Positions 16,159-24,609 of a stretch of DNA of 52,886 nt are shown piece after piece. Below the pieces are notes generated by a model. The model saw nothing but the letters and a program-made list of their open reading frames with translations. It was not told the origin of the DNA and made no database searches. Origin of the DNA: Flavobacteriales bacterium UBA1937 (GTDB lineage: Bacteria > Bacteroidota > Bacteroidia > Flavobacteriales > Weeksellaceae); assembly GCA_002337005.1 (NCBI GenBank), contig DDFD01000034.1, positions 2,096 through 54,981 on the forward strand. Direction: 5' to 3'. Each line of letters begins with the position of its first letter. Position 1 is the stretch's first letter. The position numbers and the translations under genes were made by a program.

Positions 16159-16796
16159 ACATCATTTGAATCTCTGGTTTCTTCTACAATGGCAAAGTAA
16201 AAATCTTCTACTTTACTCACTTTTGCTGTAAAATTGTGATTAAAAAAATCATCGAAAACTCTGCATTTTACTTCTCCTAAATTGTTAATATCAAAAGGAT
16301 AAACTTCATAATAATCCTTTAGAGACCAATACTTAGAGAGGTGTACTTTATAAAGACTCTCTTTAATTACCCAAATTATGGTAAGCAATTCTACCTCATT
16401 AGACCTCCCTTCCGTCCAAACAATTTCATTAGGATGAAGAAATTTTTTCTTAATTCTGAGAATTTTATTACTTTCTTTTTCTAAATCTATGCCTATTCTA
16501 TTTTTAGAAATTGCCAAAGCCGCAAACGGAAAAGAATGAGTAATAGAAATCTGTGCAGCAGGCGGCCATAGATACGGTTCACCAGCCGTTTTATAAAGAA
16601 TTTTACGGTCAGGAAGCACCATTTTTAGTAATTTCCTCACCATCAGATGCTCTATTAATTTTTTAGGATGATAGTCTTTAGTTTTTTCTAGATTTTCGGG
16701 TTCTATAAGCTCATCTGCATCAAAATGGTCTTCTTCACTATATTTCCAATAGAGAATGGTTGCATTTTCATCAGAATAATCCTTGTAAAATGGCAT
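16155..16796 (-). CDS. 4'-phosphopantetheinyl transferase family protein
   Basis: A 213-aa Sfp-type enzyme that moves the phosphopantetheine arm of CoA onto a carrier-protein serine. The magnesium-binding motif is IGIDLE (Asp104, Glu106). The second motif is WVIKESLYK (142-150; Glu146 and Lys150), equivalent to WxxKEAxxK. ISITHSF (83-89) matches the conserved (S)HS segment. Which carrier protein it serves is not visible. It ends convergently with the FUSC gene, sharing TTAA (16155-16158), with no terminator between. Confidence 0.9.
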   Translation of the reverse strand: MPFYKDYSDENATILYWKYSEEDHFDADELIEPENLEKTKDYHPKKLIEHLMVRKLLKMVLPDRKILYKTAGEPYLWPPAAQISITHSFPFAALAISKNRIGIDLEKESNKILRIKKKFLHPNEIVWTEGRSNEVELLTIIWVIKESLYKVHLSKYWSLKDYYEVYPFDINNLGEVKCRVFDDFFNHNFTAKVSKVEDFYFAIVEETRDSNDV

Positions 16797-16798
16797 AT

Positions 16799-16829
16799 TT
16801 TGTCAATAAAAAATTAGATTGTAAATTTG
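16799..16829 (+). promoter_or_regulatory. Promoter of ahcY
   Basis: TTTG (16799-16802), a 19-nt spacer and TAAATTTG (16822-16829) match the Bacteroidota consensus exactly. The predicted leader is about 57 nt and contains no hairpin that I can see. Confidence 0.7.
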
Positions 16830-16891
16830 CAAAAGTTTTTTGGATTTTTTTCTAAAAAAAAATATAAAATAACTCATACAATTTCAAATTA

Positions 16892-18205
16892 ATGGAAACT
16901 AAAACTCAATACATTCCTTATAAAGTTAAGGACATTTCCCTAGCAGAATGGGGAAGAAAAGAAATTATGCTAGCCGAGGCAGAAATGCCAGGTTTAATGG
17001 CAATTAGAGAAGAATACGGCCCTTCTCAACCATTAAAAGGTGCTAGAATTGCTGGTTGTCTTCACATGACTATCCAGACTGCAGTTCTTATCGAAACTTT
17101 GGTAGCTCTAGGTGCAGAAGTTACTTGGTCTTCTTGTAATATTTTTTCTACTCAGGATCACGCTGCTGCTGCTATTGCTGCTGCAGGAATCCCGGTTTAC
17201 GCTTGGAAAGGAATGAATGCAGAAGAATTTGATTGGTGTATTGAACAAACTATTTTCTTCGGAGAAGACAGAAAACCATTAAACATGATTCTTGATGATG
17301 GTGGTGATTTAACGAATATGGTTTTTGATAAATTCCCAGAATTAACTGCAGGAATCAAAGGTCTTTCTGAAGAAACTACCACTGGTGTTCACAGATTGTA
17401 TGAAAGAATGGCAAACGGAACTCTAGTAATGCCTGCAATTAACGTAAACGATTCTGTTACTAAATCTAAATTTGACAACAAATACGGTTGTAGAGAATCT
17501 GCTGTAGATGCAATTAGAAGAGCAACTGATGTAATGCTAGCTGGTAAAAGAGTGGTAGTTTGTGGTTTTGGTGATGTAGGTAAAGGTACTGCAGCTTCTT
17601 TCAGAGGAGCTGGTTCTATTGTTACGGTTACAGAAATTGACCCAATCTGTGCACTACAAGCTGCAATGGAAGGTTACGAAGTAAAAAAATTAGATACGGT
17701 AATCGAAAATGCTGATATTGTAATTACTACTACTGGTAACTTTAACATTGTAAGAGCAGAGCATTTCAAAAAAATGAAAGATAAAACCATAGTTTGTAAC
17801 ATTGGTCACTTCGATAATGAGATTGACATGGCTTGGCTAAACGAAAATTACGGAAGTACAAAAACCGAAGTTAAACCTCAAGTTGACATCTACAACATTG
17901 ATGGTAATGATATCATCATTCTTGCAGAAGGTAGATTGGTAAACCTTGGTTGTGCTACTGGTCACCCAAGTTTTGTAATGTCTAACTCGTTCTCTAACCA
18001 AACTCTAGCTCAAATAGAACTTTGGACAAATTCTGAAGCTTACGAAAACAAAGTATATATGCTTCCTAAAAAATTAGACGAAAAAGTAGCGATGCTTCAC
18101 CTTAAAAAAATTGGGGTAGAATTAGAAACACTTTCATCTGAACAAGCTAAATATATTGGTGTAGAAGTAGAAGGACCTTTCAAACCAGAATATTACAGAT
18201 ATTAA
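16892..18205 (+). CDS. ahcY: Adenosylhomocysteinase
   Basis: S-adenosylhomocysteine hydrolase (437 aa) splits SAH into adenosine and homocysteine, clearing the product inhibitor of methyltransferases. Hallmarks: LHMTIQTAVLIETL near residue 57, the SSCNIFSTQDHAAAA block, the NAD-binding GFGDVGKG (about 227-234), and the C-terminal GPFKPEYYRY ending that supplies NAD-contacting Lys and Tyr. Length is normal. It is a single-gene transcript with its own promoter and terminator. Confidence 0.98.
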   Translation: METKTQYIPYKVKDISLAEWGRKEIMLAEAEMPGLMAIREEYGPSQPLKGARIAGCLHMTIQTAVLIETLVALGAEVTWSSCNIFSTQDHAAAAIAAAGIPVYAWKGMNAEEFDWCIEQTIFFGEDRKPLNMILDDGGDLTNMVFDKFPELTAGIKGLSEETTTGVHRLYERMANGTLVMPAINVNDSVTKSKFDNKYGCRESAVDAIRRATDVMLAGKRVVVCGFGDVGKGTAASFRGAGSIVTVTEIDPICALQAAMEGYEVKKLDTVIENADIVITTTGNFNIVRAEHFKKMKDKTIVCNIGHFDNEIDMAWLNENYGSTKTEVKPQVDIYNIDGNDIIILAEGRLVNLGCATGHPSFVMSNSFSNQTLAQIELWTNSEAYENKVYMLPKKLDEKVAMLHLKKIGVELETLSSEQAKYIGVEVEGPFKPEYYRY

Positions 18206-18246
18206 AAAGTTAGAAGTTGGAAGACTGAAAATTGATTTATACTACA

Positions 18247-18274
18247 ACTCCTCAGAAATTTCTGAGGAGTTTTT
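18247..18274 (+). terminator. Rho-independent terminator of ahcY
   Basis: A perfect 24-base palindrome (18247-18270, core CTCAGAAATTTCTGAG) followed by TTTT, about 40 nt after the stop codon. Confidence 0.85.
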
Positions 18275-18315
18275 ACTTTGACAAAATTTTAAAATCTTTG
18301 TCAAATTTTTTTTAC

Positions 18316-18323
18316 TATTTTTG
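18316..18323 (+). promoter_or_regulatory. -7 element of the TMEM175-like gene
   Basis: TATTTTTG matches TAnnTTTG. It includes the TTG at 18321 that could be mistaken for a start codon, and lies 12 nt before the ATG at 18336. Confidence 0.5.
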
Positions 18324-18335
18324 AAAAAAAGAAAA

Positions 18336-18908
18336 ATGACAAAATCTAGACTAGAAGCATTTTCAGACGGCGTTTTAGCCATCATCATTACCATTATGAT
18401 TTTAGAAATAAAACCTCCAGAATCTACAGAATGGCATGCTTTATTAGAATTATTGCCCAAATTTCTGAGTTATATTCTTAGTTTTATCTACGTAGGAATC
18501 TACTGGAACAATCATCATCATATGTTTCAAGCGGTAAAAAATGGGGTAAAAGGAAATATTTTATGGAGCAATCTGGCATTGCTTTTTTGGCTTTCCCTTA
18601 TTCCTGTGGCAACTGCATGGATGGGAGAGCATAATTTCGAACAAAACCCTGTTATTTTATACGGTTTCATATTGTTAATGAACGCCATCAGTTATTGGAT
18701 CTTGGCAAATTTAATTATTAAAAACGAAGGTAGAGATTCTCACCTTGCGAAAGCAATTGGCAACGACATAAAAGGAAAATTATCTATGGTATTTTATATT
18801 CTAGGAATTGTTTTTTCTTTTGTACATCCTACAATAGGTATTTTATTTTATGCTATTGTGGCTTTTATGTGGCTTATACCAGATAAGAGAATAGAAAAAA
18901 TGTATTAA
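18336..18908 (+). CDS. TMEM175-family (DUF1211) membrane protein, putative K+ channel
   Basis: A 190-aa protein with the DUF1211/TMEM175 signature R-x3-FSDGVLAI (residues 4-15 region, RLEAFSDGVLAII) at the start of the first helix. Several further hydrophobic helices and the NHHHMF segment follow. Bacterial members of the family are tetrameric potassium-selective channels in the inner membrane. I start it at ATG 18336; the in-frame TTG at 18321 lies in the promoter and would only add KKRK-type residues. Confidence 0.85.
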   Translation: MTKSRLEAFSDGVLAIIITIMILEIKPPESTEWHALLELLPKFLSYILSFIYVGIYWNNHHHMFQAVKNGVKGNILWSNLALLFWLSLIPVATAWMGEHNFEQNPVILYGFILLMNAISYWILANLIIKNEGRDSHLAKAIGNDIKGKLSMVFYILGIVFSFVHPTIGILFYAIVAFMWLIPDKRIEKMY

Positions 18909-19118
18909 TTTTTTTTGTACATCATCTTTTATCATTTTTTTTAAAGCACTTGAAGAAAGTCACAATACACTGAATTACAAAAATTTAGATATTCTATTTT
19001 TTTAATAGTTCAAATTGATTTTCAATGTTTTATAGTCCTTATCATGTACTAAGCCTTTTTTTTTAGAATTTTAAAAATTATTTTACGTTGATATTCAATT
19101 TCTTTGTAAATTAATTGA

Positions 19119-20456
19119 ATGAAATTCATAAAACCAATTTTAATATTTTTTGTAGTATTAATCAATGCTCAAAACGGTTTTCAGATTTTAGATAACAAAA
19201 AGAAAATTGAAATTCCCTTTAGGCAGATTAATAATTTGACATTTATTGATTTAAAAATTAATAATGTTGACCTTACATTTCTATTAGACACTGGCGTTGC
19301 AGAAACCTTGCTTTTTAGCCTAGAAAACAAAGATATTTCTTTCGAAAATGTAGAAAAGGTAAACTTCACTGGTCTGGGCGGAAGTAGCTACATAGAAGGT
19401 ATAAAATCATCTAAAAATACGCTCGTCATCAATAACCATTTTATAGACACTAATCACACATTATACATTATTTTAGACGAAAATTTCAACTTCTCTTCAC
19501 ACGTAGGTATTCCCGTAAACGGAATTATGGGTTATAATTTTTTTAAAAATCATCCTATGAAAATAGATTTTGAAAATCACAAAATTACTGTTTATAATGA
19601 AAATTTTTTTAGTGAAAGTAAATTCAAAAAGTTCGAAAAACTGCCCATTTCAATCGAAAACCAAAAGCCTTATTTAATTACTGATATTCAACAAAACAAA
19701 GAGTTCTTTTCGGCAAAAATGCTCTTAGATTTAGGAAATAGTGATGCACTTTGGCTTTTCCCTAGCAGAATCCCTAATTTCAATTATAACAGACCCAATA
19801 TTGATGATTTTTTAGGAAGAGGTTTTAATGGAGACATCTATGGCAAACGCAGTAGAATACACGCCTTAAAACTAGGAAACAACACACTAAACGAACCTAT
19901 AGTTTCTATGCCAAGTAATGAATCTGTACAATCTATGAACTTTGTAAAAGATAGAATTGGCTCCATAGGTTCAGATATTTTAAAAAGATTTACCGTAATT
20001 TTTGATTATAAAAATTCTAATTTTTACATCAAAAAAAGCAAACGCGTAAAAGACCCTTTCAAATTCAACATGAGTGGATTAGACATAAAACACGATGGTA
20101 TGAAATGGGAAAACGACTTGGTAAAAGTAGATTTACCAAAACCGAAAGAGTCTGCAAAAAATGACAATACTGTTTTTACGGCACAAAGTGATTTTCAATA
20201 CAAATTTGTGCTAAAACCCGAATATTCTATTGCTGGCGTAAGAGAAAATTCTCCTGCTTTTTTAGTTGACATCAAAAAAGGAGATAAATTGATAGAAATT
20301 AATGGAAAAAGAACCGCAGATATGAGTTTACAACAAATTAATGAGTTGTTTTCATCAGAAGAAAATAGAAAAATAAAAGTTACGCTAATTAGAAATTCTA
20401 TGACCTTATACAAAGAATTTGTACTAAAAGATCCTATCCCATATCAAGAGAACTAA
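19119..20456 (+). CDS. Aspartyl protease with C-terminal PDZ domain
   Basis: A 445-aa exported protein: signal peptide 1-17 (ending INAQ), two retropepsin-like lobes, and a PDZ domain at about residues 355-440 (SIAGVRENSPAFLVDIKKGD...). The first lobe has the catalytic triplet LLDTG (Asp57). The second has LLDLG (Asp204), where the usual Thr/Ser is Leu. Such periplasmic or surface proteases are common in Bacteroidota; their substrates are unknown. It overlaps the next gene by one base (TAATG at 20454-20458), so translation is probably coupled. Confidence 0.8.
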   Translation: MKFIKPILIFFVVLINAQNGFQILDNKKKIEIPFRQINNLTFIDLKINNVDLTFLLDTGVAETLLFSLENKDISFENVEKVNFTGLGGSSYIEGIKSSKNTLVINNHFIDTNHTLYIILDENFNFSSHVGIPVNGIMGYNFFKNHPMKIDFENHKITVYNENFFSESKFKKFEKLPISIENQKPYLITDIQQNKEFFSAKMLLDLGNSDALWLFPSRIPNFNYNRPNIDDFLGRGFNGDIYGKRSRIHALKLGNNTLNEPIVSMPSNESVQSMNFVKDRIGSIGSDILKRFTVIFDYKNSNFYIKKSKRVKDPFKFNMSGLDIKHDGMKWENDLVKVDLPKPKESAKNDNTVFTAQSDFQYKFVLKPEYSIAGVRENSPAFLVDIKKGDKLIEINGKRTADMSLQQINELFSSEENRKIKVTLIRNSMTLYKEFVLKDPIPYQEN

Positions 20457-20965
20457 TGCCAGAAAAACTAAATCCTATAAGAACCAGACCTAGATTCAAA
20501 ATCTTTACCGATTTAGAAACACAAACTTGTGCCGAAAAATTAAAATCTCAACTAAAAATTGAGAACCAGATTTTCCAGGGAAACATCAATACTGAAGTTG
20601 CCAATATCTGGGTAAAAACACAACACAATGAATTCTGGAAACCTTATCTCTCACTAAGAATTGAAAAAGAAGAAAACCAAACCGTAATAAGAGGAATCTT
20701 CGGCCCTAGTTCTGCGGTATGGACTTTTTTTATGTTTCTATATTTTATTTTCGGGATTACCTTTATGGTTTTCATTTCCATTTGGTGGGTAACCAAACAG
20801 ATTAAAAGCAGTGATTTTCCTTGGGCTATTTACCTCGCTATTTTTTCTATAATTTGCTTAGCATTCACGTTTATCGCTACAAAAATTGGACAAAAAAAAG
20901 CAAAAAAAGAAATGGAACAACTGCGAAATTTTGCAGAAAGTGCTTTAGAAAATATAGAAAATTAG
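20456..20965 (+). CDS. Small two-helix membrane protein, function unknown
   Basis: A 169-aa protein with no recognised family. Residues 1-85 are soluble, basic and strand-rich. Two membrane helices follow (about 88-112, WTFFMFLYFIFGITFMVFI, and 122-142). A lysine-rich amphipathic tail (about 145-169) is probably cytoplasmic. Its start overlaps the protease stop codon (TAATG), which suggests the two act together. It ends convergently, sharing TTAG (20962-20965) with the L,D-transpeptidase gene. Confidence 0.75.
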   Translation: MPEKLNPIRTRPRFKIFTDLETQTCAEKLKSQLKIENQIFQGNINTEVANIWVKTQHNEFWKPYLSLRIEKEENQTVIRGIFGPSSAVWTFFMFLYFIFGITFMVFISIWWVTKQIKSSDFPWAIYLAIFSIICLAFTFIATKIGQKKAKKEMEQLRNFAESALENIEN

Positions 20966-21876
20966 TTTGTAAGAGAATCTTTTTTACGTTGCAAATATTC
21001 TGTTCTAATCTTTTGTTGTATCAAAATTTCTTCTAAAAAAGGTTTTATCTCGTTATTCATTTGAGCTTCCGAATAATCATTAGCTTTAGGTGATTTTAGC
21101 AAATCTTTCCATGGTTTTGTTTTAAAATTGGGTTCGCCAAAAATAATTACAGGCGTTCCTTTGGCAATAACTTTAGTCCCTTTTTCGTCCAAAATCCACT
21201 GTTCTCCCCAAGTGTACATCCACTTTGCATCTTCCTCTAACAGTCTCATACAAGAGTGCGAAGCGTGATGCCCTGGCAAATCATATTGATGCCACCCTAT
21301 TCCTTGAAAATTAAAAACATTAAAATTCCATCTGAGTTCCCATTCTGAATTAGAGGTACTTATGGCCAATTTTTTCTTCCAATTGGTAAATCCAAGTCCA
21401 ATTCTGGTGGGCGAACTTTTTTTTCCCATACTTGTAGGCCCCCATTTGATGAGATTTCCCTTTTCATACAATGCATACGCGTGAATAGGATAACTGAAAA
21501 GTGCAAGTTTATGAATGTCTTTTGCTAAAGAAATATTTTTAGGAAATGGACTGTACGCATTAAAATCCTTTTCCATTTTATCTGGAACCACCAATGTATC
21601 TGCACGCCATCTGTTTTTTAAATCCAGTCTATTAATGGCCAATATATTATGAATTTCTTCTTCAGAATATTTTTTTTGAAAAACCGAAAGCGCAGAATCT
21701 TGATGATTGATGATTTCTGCGTGATATGAAATTTCTTTTTCCTTTTCTTCAACCTTTTTTAATGAATCAGAAACGTTCTTTTGTGTAGGATTTTTCACTT
21801 CTTCAGGCGATGTTTTATCACACTGAACAAGTGAAAAGAAAATTAAAAACAAAAGAGAAAGATAAATAAGACGCAT
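20962..21876 (-). CDS. L,D-transpeptidase (YkuD) lipoprotein
   Basis: A 304-aa predicted lipoprotein with lipobox LVQC (Cys19). The YkuD catalytic segment is seen as His196 (GWHQYD), then SHSCMRL with Cys209 and Arg211. The family consensus is SHGC, so the glycine is replaced by serine (Ser208). YkuD enzymes make 3-3 peptidoglycan cross-links or attach proteins to peptidoglycan in the periplasm. Residues 20-100 are a charged spacer. The substitution is the only unusual feature; catalytic Cys, His and Arg are kept, so activity is plausible. Confidence 0.85.
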   Translation of the reverse strand: MRLIYLSLLFLIFFSLVQCDKTSPEEVKNPTQKNVSDSLKKVEEKEKEISYHAEIINHQDSALSVFQKKYSEEEIHNILAINRLDLKNRWRADTLVVPDKMEKDFNAYSPFPKNISLAKDIHKLALFSYPIHAYALYEKGNLIKWGPTSMGKKSSPTRIGLGFTNWKKKLAISTSNSEWELRWNFNVFNFQGIGWHQYDLPGHHASHSCMRLLEEDAKWMYTWGEQWILDEKGTKVIAKGTPVIIFGEPNFKTKPWKDLLKSPKANDYSEAQMNNEIKPFLEEILIQQKIRTEYLQRKKDSLTN

Positions 21877-21914
21877 TTTTGGTTACTGATTATATTATGC
21901 AATGATATGAAAAA

Positions 21915-21967
21915 CAAAAAAGCCTTACAAAAATTTGTAAAGCTTTTTACAATCCCAAGTTGGGATT
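21915..21967 (-). terminator. Two tandem hairpins (terminator for the GH43 gene; first one bidirectional)
   Basis: Reading the minus strand after the GH43 stop codon: AATCCC/GGGATT stem (21951-21967), then a hairpin with arms AAAAAGCCTTACAAA-like and its near complement (21915-21948) with T runs on both strands. Confidence 0.6.
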
Positions 21968-22014
21968 TTCACTTTCAATTAAACTTTTTACTATATGTAT
22001 TTATACTTTTTCTA

Positions 22015-22986
22015 CTATTTTGCTGTTCCTTCTATGGTTATAATTTTACCATTTTCATCATATTCTAGCTCTACTACTTTCATACTTCTAAGCCAGGTAA
22101 TATCATTAGAAGGTACACAATCGTGATGAAATAAGTACCATTTCCCTTCAAATTCTACGATAGAATGGTGAGTTGTCCAGCCTACAACTGGAGTTAAAAT
22201 AACGCCTTGATATGTAAACGGACCATAAGGATTATCTCCTACAGCATAGCAAAGCAAATGTGAATCTCCGGTAGAATAAGAAAAATAGTATTTTCCATTG
22301 TATTTATGCATCCAAGAAGCTTCGAAGAAGCGCCTTTCTGTGTCACCTTGCTTCAAAGATTCTCCGTTTTCATCCAAAATAATTACATCTTTCGGAGTTT
22401 CTGCAAATTCTAACATATCCCCAGAAAGTTTGGCTACTTTAGCACATAATGCTGGTTCATTATCAGCAGGTAAAACGCCTACTTCTTGAGCTCTATTATT
22501 TCTGTATCTTTGTAATTGTCCGCCCCAAATTCCGCCAAAATATAAATAGTATTCTCCATTATCTTCAAAAGCACAAGGATCTATACTATAGCTTCCTATT
22601 ATAGGGTGTTTCTCTGGAGTAAAAGGACCTTCTGGTTTATCGCTTACTGCCACTCCTATTCTAAAAATATCTGTTTTGTCTTTCAAAGAAAAGTAGAGAT
22701 AATATTTGCCATTTTTTTCGGCACAATCAGAATCCCAAAGTTGTCTTCCTCCCCACGGTATATCATTTACTTCTAAAACTTTACCGTGATCTACAGCTTT
22801 GCCAGTTTCTATATTGTCAAGAGAATATACGTGATAATCTTTCATATCAAAATGGTCTCCGTTGTCATTTTCTGGTTGCCCAGAATCATAATCGTGAGAA
22901 GGATAAATGTATATTTTTCCATTAAAAACGTGGGCAGAGGGATCTGCCATATACAAATCATCTACTAAATATCTTGGCTCTTTCAT
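22015..22986 (-). CDS. Cytoplasmic GH43 beta-xylosidase / alpha-L-arabinofuranosidase
   Basis: A 323-aa glycoside hydrolase family 43 enzyme. It has a five-bladed propeller catalytic trio: Asp15 (MADPSA), Asp136 (SIDPCAF) and Glu222 (FFEASW). There is no signal peptide, so it should act on imported xylo-oligosaccharides, releasing xylose or arabinose. It lies 30 nt downstream of a GPH sugar symporter on the same strand. Both start from the divergent region that holds the LacI-type operator. Xylosidase versus arabinofuranosidase activity cannot be settled from sequence alone. Confidence 0.9.
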   Translation of the reverse strand: MKEPRYLVDDLYMADPSAHVFNGKIYIYPSHDYDSGQPENDNGDHFDMKDYHVYSLDNIETGKAVDHGKVLEVNDIPWGGRQLWDSDCAEKNGKYYLYFSLKDKTDIFRIGVAVSDKPEGPFTPEKHPIIGSYSIDPCAFEDNGEYYLYFGGIWGGQLQRYRNNRAQEVGVLPADNEPALCAKVAKLSGDMLEFAETPKDVIILDENGESLKQGDTERRFFEASWMHKYNGKYYFSYSTGDSHLLCYAVGDNPYGPFTYQGVILTPVVGWTTHHSIVEFEGKWYLFHHDCVPSNDITWLRSMKVVELEYDENGKIITIEGTAK

Positions 22987-23016
22987 CTAATAATATATTT
23001 GAATTAAATTTTTAAT

Positions 23017-24465
23017 TTATTTTTTTCTTCTTTCATTTAAATCTTTTTCAATCTGAAGCTCCATTTTTTTATCAATTTTATATAGAGACAACAGACCACA
23101 AGAAACAAAAAATGGAATAGCTGGGAATATACTTACTAGCATTTTAGCACCTACAGCTACTGTTTCTGGCTGCACTACATTTTGAGTTCCCTCAGTTGAG
23201 ATATAACCATAATGCCCGATAATAGATGAAACGAGAGCACTACCAACGCTTAATCCTACTTTTAATCCTACCATCATTGCAGAGAAAATAATAGCAGTGG
23301 CTCTTCGGTTGTTTTTCCATTCAGAGTAGTCTGCTACATCTGCAATCATAGCCCATAAAATCGGCGTGCTAATTCCGTAGAAGAAACCGTGCAAAATCTG
23401 AGATGTAAACATTAATCCTACAGATTTAGACGGATAAAATATAAAGAACAGCACAAAAAGCGTAGAAATAAATAACGATGCCAAAAAAACATCTCTTTTC
23501 CCATACTTATCTGCAAATCTTTTAGAAAAAGTAATTCCCACAATCATCATAATAATTCCACCCGCATTAAAAAGTCCAAAACCTGCAGATTTAGGATCTT
23601 CTCCGAAGAAATTCATTCCAATAGAGTTAAAAAATACTGTAATAGGAGAAATAAAAGTTTTCAGACTTTCCGTATCTACATAATTATTGAAATAATAAAC
23701 ATAAGAGCCCCCTTTCATTGCCAAAGTAATAAAAATCAAAGTAGTAACTACCAACATTATAATCCATGGTCTATTTTGGAATAAATCTTTCAAATCTTCT
23801 TTTAGGCTAGATTCTTGTTCTGCGGTTGGTATCACTCTTTCTTTGGTTGTAAAAAAAGTAATTAACAACATGATTGTTCCTATAATCGCTAGCCAAGTCA
23901 TCACCGTTTCTATACCTACAGCTTTATCACCGTGTCCTACAGACAAAATAATAGGTAACATAAATACTTGCACAAAAAACTGCGCAAACATTACCGCTAC
24001 AAAACGATAAGAAGAAATACTATTACGCTGTCCCATATCCCCTGTAATTACGCCACTTAATGCAGAATATGGTAAATTATTAGCTGCATACAAAAGCAAT
24101 AAAACAGAATAAGTAATCGCTGCATAGACCATTTTCCCTTTGTAAGAAAAATCTGGTGTACTAAAAGCTAATAATGCCGCAACACCAAGTGGAACAGCCG
24201 TAAACAAAATCCAAGGACGAAATTTCCCCCATTTAGAATGCGTTCTGTCTGCAATTGCACCAATAACAGGATTGAAACCAAAACCAGCAATTAAACCTAC
24301 AATAAGTGTAATGATAGACGCATCTTCTGGTTTTAGCCCATAAATATCCGTATAAAAATAAGCCAGATATGTTACGAGTGTTTGAAAAACGAGATTAGCA
24401 GCTAAATCTCCTAGGCTATAGCCTATTTTTTCAATGACTGAAATTTTTTGATTCCCTTGTTCCAT
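23017..24465 (-). CDS. GPH-family sugar:cation symporter (XynT/MelB-like)
   Basis: A 482-aa transporter of the glycoside-pentoside-hexuronide family (major facilitator fold, about 12 helices). The N-terminal segment IEKIGYSLGDLAANL and the loop ADRTHSKWGKFRPWIL are family hallmarks; the Asp of ADRTHSKWGKFRPW belongs to the cation and sugar site in MelB. Together with the cytoplasmic GH43 and the nearby alpha-glucuronidase it most likely imports xylo-oligosaccharides or aldouronic acids. It is the first gene of the leftward pair. The -33 part of its promoter overlaps a predicted LacI operator. Confidence 0.9.
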   Translation of the reverse strand: MEQGNQKISVIEKIGYSLGDLAANLVFQTLVTYLAYFYTDIYGLKPEDASIITLIVGLIAGFGFNPVIGAIADRTHSKWGKFRPWILFTAVPLGVAALLAFSTPDFSYKGKMVYAAITYSVLLLLYAANNLPYSALSGVITGDMGQRNSISSYRFVAVMFAQFFVQVFMLPIILSVGHGDKAVGIETVMTWLAIIGTIMLLITFFTTKERVIPTAEQESSLKEDLKDLFQNRPWIIMLVVTTLIFITLAMKGGSYVYYFNNYVDTESLKTFISPITVFFNSIGMNFFGEDPKSAGFGLFNAGGIIMMIVGITFSKRFADKYGKRDVFLASLFISTLFVLFFIFYPSKSVGLMFTSQILHGFFYGISTPILWAMIADVADYSEWKNNRRATAIIFSAMMVGLKVGLSVGSALVSSIIGHYGYISTEGTQNVVQPETVAVGAKMLVSIFPAIPFFVSCGLLSLYKIDKKMELQIEKDLNERRKK

Positions 24466-24516
24466 TATTTTGGGTTTAGAGTTATTAATAATATTTTGTG
24501 AATTAATTTTGTGGCG

Positions 24517-24546
24517 CTAAGTTAGAAAAAACATTTTTTTCTGCAA
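24517..24546 (-). promoter_or_regulatory. Promoter of the symporter-GH43 operon
   Basis: On the minus strand TTG (24546-24544), a 19-nt spacer and TAACTTAG (24524-24517) resemble the Bacteroidota consensus with one mismatch in the -7 box. The TTG lies inside the operator motif at 24542-24557. Confidence 0.5.
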
Positions 24547-24557
24547 TCGATTTCTTA
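24542..24557. promoter_or_regulatory. Predicted LacI-family operator O1
   Basis: TGCAATCGATTTCTTA, with the central CG and near-palindromic arms typical of LacI-family sites. The 11-bp core CAATCGATTTC occurs again at 25671-25681, the other side of lacI. It overlaps the symporter -33 box and lies just upstream of the lacI -7 box. Confidence 0.6.
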
Positions 24558-24564
24558 TTTTTTT

Positions 24565-24572
24565 TATATTTG
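24565..24572 (+). promoter_or_regulatory. -7 element of the lacI-type gene
   Basis: TATATTTG matches TAnnTTTG, 37 nt before the GTG start codon. Operator O1 covers the expected -33/spacer region, which implies autoregulation. Confidence 0.45.
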
Positions 24573-24609
24573 TTGTGAAAAAATCATATACCTTTATAAA
24601 AAATTAAAA

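Noticed and set aside
16830..16891. SAH-type riboswitch in the ahcY leader
   Set aside because: The 60-nt leader is A/T-rich with no stable paired structure.
18321..18335. TTG at 18321 as start of the TMEM175-like gene
   Set aside because: It lies inside the -7 promoter element TATTTTTG; the ATG at 18336 gives the normal family N-terminus.
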